A stretch of 64,000 bases of DNA, taken from positions 682,001 to 746,000 of the forward strand of contig NZ_CP051627.1 of NCBI RefSeq assembly GCF_023208015.1. The letters run 5' to 3'. Below the pieces are notes generated by a model that searched no databases, was not told the DNA's origin, and was given only the letters and a program-made list of their open reading frames with translations. Numbering within the stretch: position 1 is the first letter of the stretch; each line of letters opens with the position of its first letter. Source of the stretch: Thermobifida alba (GTDB lineage Bacteria; Actinomycetota; Actinomycetes; Streptosporangiales; Streptosporangiaceae). This document shows, in pieces, positions 59,444 to 64,000 of the stretch. A program made the translations under genes and the position numbers.

Positions 59444-60586
59444 GTGGAAGAGGGGCAGATGTTCGACCTGGGGCCGCGCCACCGCGAGGTCCAGAGGGTC
59501 GCGCGTTCCGTGGCCGAACGCGTGGCGGAGTTCGCCGACGAGGCGGACGCCGCGGTGGAGGTGCACCAGGGTGTGGCGGAGGTGCTGCGCGACAGCGGCC
59601 TGGCGCGCCAGGTGGTGCCCGCGGCCTACGGGGGTGAGAGCGACGTCCTCGACCCGCTGGCCATCGCCGTCGTCCGCGAGGCGCTCATGTACAGCTCGGC
59701 CCACCTGGACTCCCTGTTCGGCATGCAGGGGGTGGGAAGCTACTCGCTCACCGTCGGCGGGACCGAGGAGCTGAAGCGCGAGTGGCTGCCCCGGGTGGCG
59801 CGCCTGGAGGCGATCGCCGGGCTCGCCCTGACCGAGCCCGACATCGGCTCCGACCTGCGCGGCGTCACCACGACGATCGAGGCCACCGCCACGGGCGTGC
59901 GGGTCGACGGCCGCAAGTCGTTCATCACCAACGGCGGCGCCGCCGACTTCTACTGCGTCCTCGGCCGCGAGGGCGAGGGCTACTCCATGGTGCTGGTCCC
60001 GGCGGACTCGCCCGGACTCACCATCCGGCGCGGGGACGACCTGATCGCCCCGCACATCCTGGGCGAGCTGCACTTCGACGGCGTCGAGGTGCCCGAGAGC
60101 CACCGCCTCGGCGTGCCGGGCAAGGCGTTCTCCCTGATGCTGCAGACCCTGGCGGTGTTCCGGGTGACCGTGGCGGGCTCGGCCGTCGGGCTGGCCCAGG
60201 CGGCCCTGGACGAGGCGCTGAACCACGCCCGGACCCGGGAGCAGTTCGGCCGTCCGCTGCTGGAGCTGGGCGCGGTCTCGCAGAGCCTGGCGTGGTCGTG
60301 GACCGAGGTCGAGACGGCCCGGGCCATCACCTACCGGGCGGCGGCGCTGGCCAAGAGCGATCCGCTGGCCCACCTGGACTACTCTTCGATTGCCAAGGTC
60401 AGCGCGACGGAGGCGGCCGGGAGGGTGGTCGACCGCTCGGTGCAGACCATGGGGCGCTTCGGCCTGGTCCGCGGTTCCAAGATCGAGCGGCTCTACCGCA
60501 ACGCGCGCCCGCTGCGCATCTACGAGGGCGCCACCGAGGTGCTGCTCGACTCCCTGGCCCGCCGCCTCGACAAGCGGAGCCGCTGA
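59444..60586 (+). CDS. Acyl-CoA dehydrogenase 2
   Basis: This acyl-CoA dehydrogenase has about 380 residues. Motifs are LALTEPDIGSDLRGVTTTIE, KSFITNGGAADFYCVLG and REQFGRPLLELGAVSQSLAW. Unlike the two relatives in this cluster, it keeps the catalytic Glu in LRIYEGATEVLLDSLARRLD. The central region (GELHFDGVEVPESHRLGVPG) is typical. It lies 142 bp after dehydrogenase 1 and has its own leader. GTG 59444 has GAAGAGGG upstream; ATG 59459 is also possible. It probably acts on a different acyl-CoA from its neighbours, or on a branched or cyclic acid. Confidence 0.93.
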   Translation: MEEGQMFDLGPRHREVQRVARSVAERVAEFADEADAAVEVHQGVAEVLRDSGLARQVVPAAYGGESDVLDPLAIAVVREALMYSSAHLDSLFGMQGVGSYSLTVGGTEELKREWLPRVARLEAIAGLALTEPDIGSDLRGVTTTIEATATGVRVDGRKSFITNGGAADFYCVLGREGEGYSMVLVPADSPGLTIRRGDDLIAPHILGELHFDGVEVPESHRLGVPGKAFSLMLQTLAVFRVTVAGSAVGLAQAALDEALNHARTREQFGRPLLELGAVSQSLAWSWTEVETARAITYRAAALAKSDPLAHLDYSSIAKVSATEAAGRVVDRSVQTMGRFGLVRGSKIERLYRNARPLRIYEGATEVLLDSLARRLDKRSR

Positions 60587-60638
60587 TCCCTCTCCCGTCC
60601 CGCCGCGACGCAGCGTGTGTCCTGCGCGACCGACTCCC

Positions 60639-60675
60639 TTGACCCACATCACAGAAAACCATTATGATGATTAGA
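60639..60675 (+). promoter_or_regulatory. Promoter of the second SDR operon with shared box
   Basis: TTGACC at 60639-60644 and TATGAT at 60663-60668 are separated by 18 bp, a good sigma-70-type promoter. The -10 runs into TATGATGATTAGA, which shares TATRAYGATTA with the boxes at 58102 and 52390. The start would fall near 60675, about 90 nt before the SDR. Confidence 0.75.
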
Positions 60676-60767
60676 AGTAATACGGTGTGGGGAATCGCGA
60701 CGTCGCGGCGGACGGGAAGCGCCACACGGACGATCACGACACGAGACCACTGTGAAGGGACGCGATA

Positions 60768-61538
60768 ATGCGCCGTTTTGAAGGACGTATCGCCGCCGTT
60801 GTCGGCGGTGGATCCGGCATGGGCCGCGCCATCTCGCACCGCCTGGCCTCCGAGGGCGCCACCGTCTACGTGGCCGACCTCAGCGAGGACGCGGCGCGCA
60901 AGGTCTCCGAGGAGATCGCCGCCGAGGGCGGCAAGGCGACCCCGGTCCAGGTCGACGCCACCGACAACGACAGCCTCAAGGCGCTGTTCGACCGCATCCG
61001 CTCCGAGCACGGCGTCCTGCACGTCCTGCACGCCCAGGTCGGCATGCCCGGCCCCGGCGGCATCGACACCGACGACGCCCAGTGGCAGAAGAACATCGAC
61101 GTCAACGTCAAGAGCGCCTACTACACCTGCACCCTCGGATACGACCTGCTCAAGGCCGCCGAGGGCAAGGGGTCGATCACCATGACCTCCTCCACCTCGG
61201 CGCTCGTCGGCTCCCCCTTCAGCCCCCTCTACTCGATGACCAAGGGAGCCCTCGTCCCCTTCACCCGCGCCCTCGCCCTCAAGGGCGCCCCCGACGGCAT
61301 CCGTGTCAACGTGATCTGCCCCGGCACCGTGCAGACCCCCATGCTCGCCCAGTTCTTCGGCCGTGAGCCCGGAGCCGACGTCTCCGAGCTGACCAAGGAC
61401 TTCATCAGCGGAATCCCGCTCGGCCGCGGTGCCCAGCCCGAGGAGATCGCCTCCGTCATCGCCTTCCTCGCCAGCGACGACGCCAGCTACGTCACCGGCG
61501 TCACCATCCCCGTCGACGGCGGGCTGACCGCCAAGTAG
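60768..61538 (+). CDS. Short-chain dehydrogenase/reductase
   Basis: This 256-residue SDR has the cofactor motif AAVVGGGSGMGRAISHRLAS with Asp after beta-2 (VYVADLSEDA), the catalytic Ser in TMTSSTSALVGSP, and YSMTK. The usual NNAG is replaced by LHAQVGMPGP, a clear departure. The end FVTG-type segment is YVTGVTIPVDGGLTAK. Located between acyl-CoA dehydrogenases, it probably oxidises a hydroxyacyl-CoA or an alcohol of the pathway substrate. ATG 60768 follows AAGGGACGCG. It starts a unit with dehydrogenase 3, the lyase and the MaoC gene. Confidence 0.92.
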   Translation: MRRFEGRIAAVVGGGSGMGRAISHRLASEGATVYVADLSEDAARKVSEEIAAEGGKATPVQVDATDNDSLKALFDRIRSEHGVLHVLHAQVGMPGPGGIDTDDAQWQKNIDVNVKSAYYTCTLGYDLLKAAEGKGSITMTSSTSALVGSPFSPLYSMTKGALVPFTRALALKGAPDGIRVNVICPGTVQTPMLAQFFGREPGADVSELTKDFISGIPLGRGAQPEEIASVIAFLASDDASYVTGVTIPVDGGLTAK

Positions 61539-61608
61539 CGACACGGACACCACCCCCGTCCACGCGGTCCCGCACGCCGCGCGGACGGGGGCCGACCGGG
61601 AGGACCCC

Positions 61609-62775
61609 ATGGACTTCAGCAAGGACACGGTGCACGAGGACATCCGCGCGGCGGTGCGGGACCTGTGCGCCAACTTCTCCGACGACTACTGGATGGAGCA
61701 CGACCAGTCGCAGGAGTTCCCCTGGGACTTCTACAACGCGGTCGTCAAGGGCGGCTGGCTGGGCCTGACCGTTCCCACCGAGTACGGCGGCGGCGGACTC
61801 GGCGTCACCGAGGCCGCCATCGTGGAGCAGGAGATCGCCGCCTCCGGCGCGGGCATGAACGGCTGCAGCGCGGTGCACATCGGCATCTTCGGCTTCGAGC
61901 CGATCATCAAGCACGGCAGCGAGGACCTCAAGCAGCGCTTCCTGCCCCGCCTGGTCACCGGCGACCTGCACGTGTCCTTCGCCGTCACCGAACCCGACGC
62001 GGGCACCGACACCACCAACCTCTCCACCTTCGCCCGCAAGGTCGACGGCGGCTGGCTGGTCTCCGGCAAGAAGGTCTGGATCACCAAGGCCCAGGAGGCC
62101 GAGCGGCTGATCCTGCTGGCCCGCACCACCCCGCGCGACCAGGTGGCCAAGAAGACCGACGGGCTGACCCTGTTCTTCGCGCCCATGGACCGCGAGCGCG
62201 TCACCGTGCGCCCCATCCCCAAGATGGGCCGCAACGCCATCGACACCAACGAGCTGTTCATCGACGACCTCTTCGTCGCCGACGAAGACGTCATCGGCGA
62301 GGTCGGCAAGGGCTTCCGGACCATCCTGGCCGGCCTCAACGCCGAGCGGGTCATCTCCGCCAACGCCGCCATCGGCATCGGCCGCGCCGCGCTGCGCCGC
62401 GCCACCAACTACGCCAAGGAGCGCACCGTCTTCGGCCGCCCGATCGGCCAGAACCAGGGCATCGCCTTCCCGCTGGCCGAGGCCCTCATCAAGCTGGACG
62501 CCGCCGACGTGATGTGCCAGCGCGCCGCCTGGCTCATCGACAACGGCCACCCCAGCGGCCGGGAGGCCAACGCGGCCAAGTACCTCGCGGCCGAGGCCGG
62601 GTTCTTCGCCGCGGACGCGGCGCTGAGCGCGCACGGCGGCTACGGCTACAGCAAGGAGTACCACATCGAGCGGTACTTCCGTGAGGCGCGGCTGATGCGC
62701 ATCGCGCCGATCAGCCAGGAGATGGTCCTCAACTACGTGGCCGAGCACGTCCTGGGACTGCCGAGGAGCTACTGA
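61609..62775 (+). CDS. Acyl-CoA dehydrogenase 3
   Basis: This 388-residue acyl-CoA dehydrogenase carries FAVTEPDAGTDTTNLSTFAR, KKVWITKAQEAERLILLART and RTVFGRPIGQNQGIAFPLAE. The C-terminal region has AHGGYGYSKEYHIERYFREA and then LMRIAPISQEMVLNYVAEH, so the common YEGT Glu is absent, with a Glu two positions later (SQEM). It belongs to the branch often found with CoA-transferase, MaoC and CitE-like genes in actinomycetes. It overlaps the lyase gene by one base (TGATG). ATG 61609 has GGGAGGACCCC upstream. Confidence 0.94.
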   Translation: MDFSKDTVHEDIRAAVRDLCANFSDDYWMEHDQSQEFPWDFYNAVVKGGWLGLTVPTEYGGGGLGVTEAAIVEQEIAASGAGMNGCSAVHIGIFGFEPIIKHGSEDLKQRFLPRLVTGDLHVSFAVTEPDAGTDTTNLSTFARKVDGGWLVSGKKVWITKAQEAERLILLARTTPRDQVAKKTDGLTLFFAPMDRERVTVRPIPKMGRNAIDTNELFIDDLFVADEDVIGEVGKGFRTILAGLNAERVISANAAIGIGRAALRRATNYAKERTVFGRPIGQNQGIAFPLAEALIKLDAADVMCQRAAWLIDNGHPSGREANAAKYLAAEAGFFAADAALSAHGGYGYSKEYHIERYFREARLMRIAPISQEMVLNYVAEHVLGLPRSY

Positions 62776-63683
62776 TGCAGCCGTACCGTTCCGTCCTCTT
62801 CGTCCCCGGCCACCGCCCCGCGTGGGTGGCCAAGGCGCTGGCCTCCGGAGCCGACGCGATCGTGCTGGACCTGGAGGACTCGGTGCCCCAGGCGGAGAAG
62901 GCCGCCGCCCGGGCCACGGTCGCCGAGTCCATCCGGCGGGTGCGCGCCGACAACCCCGACGTGGGCCTGTTCGTCCGGGTCAACCCGCTCAATACCAAGA
63001 TGACCGGGGCGGACCTGGAGGAGGTCGTGGTCCCCGGGCTGACCGGCATCTTCGCGCCCAAGGTGGAGCAGGCCACCGACGTGCTGCGCTACGACGCGCT
63101 GCTGGACCACTTCGAGGCCCGCAACGGCGTCAGCGGACTGGAGTACATCATCCCGGTGGAGACGGTGCGGGCCATCCACTCCTGCCTGGAGGTGGCCACC
63201 GCCTCCCCCCGGGTGGGCGCCATGATCGGCCCGACCGCCGAGCACGCCGACATCGCCCGGGCCGTCGGGTACGAGTGGACGCTGGAGGGCACCGAGACGC
63301 TCTACCACCGCAGCCGCATCCTGCTCGCCTGCCGCGAGGCCGGCATCCACGCCCTCACCGGGCTCTGGGAGGACCTGGAGAACCTCGACGGCCTGCGCGA
63401 GTTCGCGCGGCGGGGCCGCCAGCTCGGCTTCCGGGGCATGATCGCGATCCATCCCAGCCACGTCGCGGTCATCAACGACGTGTTCACCCCCTCCGACGCC
63501 GACGTCGCCTTCTACCGGGGCCTGGTCGAGGCCTACGAGAAGGCCGCCGCGGAGGGGATCGGAGCGCTGCGCTACCGGGGCGTGCACATCGACAAGGCCC
63601 ACTACGACAAGGCACTGGAGTGGCTGGAGCGTGCCGAGCGCCTGCGGGCACGCGACGCGACGAACGGGGAGGAAGCGAAATGA
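62775..63683 (+). CDS. HpcH/HpaI-family CoA-ester lyase (CitE-like)
   Basis: This 302-residue TIM-barrel lyase has the CitE-like signatures YRSVLFVPGHRPAWVAKALA, ADAIVLDLEDSVP (metal-binding Asp/Glu), LFVRVNPLNTK, and the C-terminal GMIAIHPSHVAVINDVFTPS. These enzymes cleave or form malyl-, methylmalyl- or citramalyl-CoA-type thioesters. Together with the MaoC gene that overlaps it by four bases, it suggests a final step that releases glyoxylate, pyruvate or acetyl-CoA from a hydroxylated dicarboxyl-CoA. ATG 62775 overlaps the stop of dehydrogenase 3. Confidence 0.92.
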   Translation: MQPYRSVLFVPGHRPAWVAKALASGADAIVLDLEDSVPQAEKAAARATVAESIRRVRADNPDVGLFVRVNPLNTKMTGADLEEVVVPGLTGIFAPKVEQATDVLRYDALLDHFEARNGVSGLEYIIPVETVRAIHSCLEVATASPRVGAMIGPTAEHADIARAVGYEWTLEGTETLYHRSRILLACREAGIHALTGLWEDLENLDGLREFARRGRQLGFRGMIAIHPSHVAVINDVFTPSDADVAFYRGLVEAYEKAAAEGIGALRYRGVHIDKAHYDKALEWLERAERLRARDATNGEEAK

Positions 63684-64000
63684 CGATGCGAGGGCTGTAC
63701 TTCGAGGAGTTCGAGGTGGGCAAGGTGTACAAGCACCCGTTCACCCGGACCGTCACCGAGATGGACAACATCATGTTCACCTCGCTGACGATGAACCTGC
63801 AGCCGCTGCACCTGGACGAGGAGTTCGCCAAGACCACCATCCACGGCCGCCGCGTCTTCAACAGCCTGTTCACCCTGGCGCTCATCGGCGCGTTCCACGT
63901 CCCCGAGCTGACCATGGGCACCACCCTGGGCAACCTCGGCTACGACGAGGTCAAGTTCCCCCACCCGGTCTTCCACGGCGACACCCTGCGCGCCGAGACC
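63680..64000 (+). CDS. MaoC-like (R)-hydratase, 3' end outside the window
   Basis: The first 107 residues of a hot-dog-fold hydratase are visible. It starts GLYFEEFEVGKVYKHPFTRT, then VTEMDNIMFTSLTMNLQPLH, where the QPLHLDE segment holds the catalytic His of the MaoC motif, and HGDTLRAE near the edge. Relatives in such clusters hydrate mesaconyl-CoA- or 2-methylfumaryl-CoA-like compounds, in step with the CitE-like lyase. ATG 63680 overlaps the lyase stop as ATGA, so translation is coupled. Further genes of the pathway probably lie to the right. Confidence 0.92.
   Translation, partial: MTMRGLYFEEFEVGKVYKHPFTRTVTEMDNIMFTSLTMNLQPLHLDEEFAKTTIHGRRVFNSLFTLALIGAFHVPELTMGTTLGNLGYDEVKFPHPVFHGDTLRAET

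Noticed and set aside
52390-60675. KstR-type (TAGAAC-GTTCTA) sites that would indicate steroid catabolism
   Set aside because: The AT-rich promoters were read for this pattern and it is absent, so a steroid pathway is not supported.
1-64000. tRNA, rRNA, CRISPR arrays, insertion sequences, attachment sites
   Set aside because: I looked for cloverleaf-like stretches with CCA ends, regularly spaced repeats, transposase motifs and terminal repeats and found none that I could defend.

Overview
The window is high-GC actinomycete chromosome. Three independent signs point to Thermobifida or a very close relative in the Nocardiopsidaceae. They are a single-domain AA10 polysaccharide monooxygenase that closely resembles the T. 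fusca E7 enzyme as I remember it, a CelR-type operator (TGGGAGCGTTCCCA) upstream of it, and a guanidine-III aptamer that, from memory, differs at one base from the T. fusca aptamer used for structural work. I see no tRNA, rRNA, CRISPR array, transposase or phage module.

Left part (1-20 kb): a NarL-type two-component pair cut by the left edge; an MFS efflux pump with a divergent TetR; two neighbouring frameshifted genes (AraC-type regulator and membrane protein) around a perfect 42-bp palindrome; an orphan DUF742-like protein; an HTH-TPR regulator followed by a SLOG-fold protein; an anti-sigma-type ATPase; an XRE/DUF5753-TetR pair; DinB and DUF4180 proteins; remnants of RidA and of a 3-hydroxyisobutyrate-dehydrogenase-like gene; and Spo0M, SDR and DUF4383 genes.

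Middle part (20-48 kb): a P450; a histidine phosphatase; a crotonase; an acetyltransferase; a guanidine-riboswitch-controlled SMR exporter; two FAD monooxygenase/TetR divergent pairs with clear operators; an extra TetR and a methyltransferase; Lsr2; an exonuclease; a CNNM/CorC protein; a glyoxylate pair (hyi-glxR); a DUF4041/GIY-YIG protein whose natural start appears to be ATC; an AraC/GyrI regulator; a microprotein coupled to a FrnE-type oxidoreductase; the LPMO; a hydrolase/SCP2-like pair; a degraded locus near 44 kb; a zinc alcohol dehydrogenase; and a PAS-GAF-SpoIIE phosphatase.

Right part (48-64 kb): after a secreted protein and an MSMEG_6728-type protein, there is an accessory catabolic region. 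It holds a complete class I P450 system (reductase, P450, divergent ferredoxin), a quinone-oxidoreductase-like MDR, a FadR-type GntR regulator, thiolase, SDR, crotonase, three acyl-CoA dehydrogenases, a second SDR, a CitE-like CoA-ester lyase and a MaoC hydratase cut by the right edge. The arrangement reads as hydroxylation of an unknown hydrophobic substrate, oxidation, CoA-dependent chain degradation and a final lyase step. Its promoters are short AT-rich islands, and at least three share the box TATRAYGATTA over the -10 region, so they are probably co-regulated. The substrate cannot be named from sequence. This region is the best candidate for an undescribed pathway.
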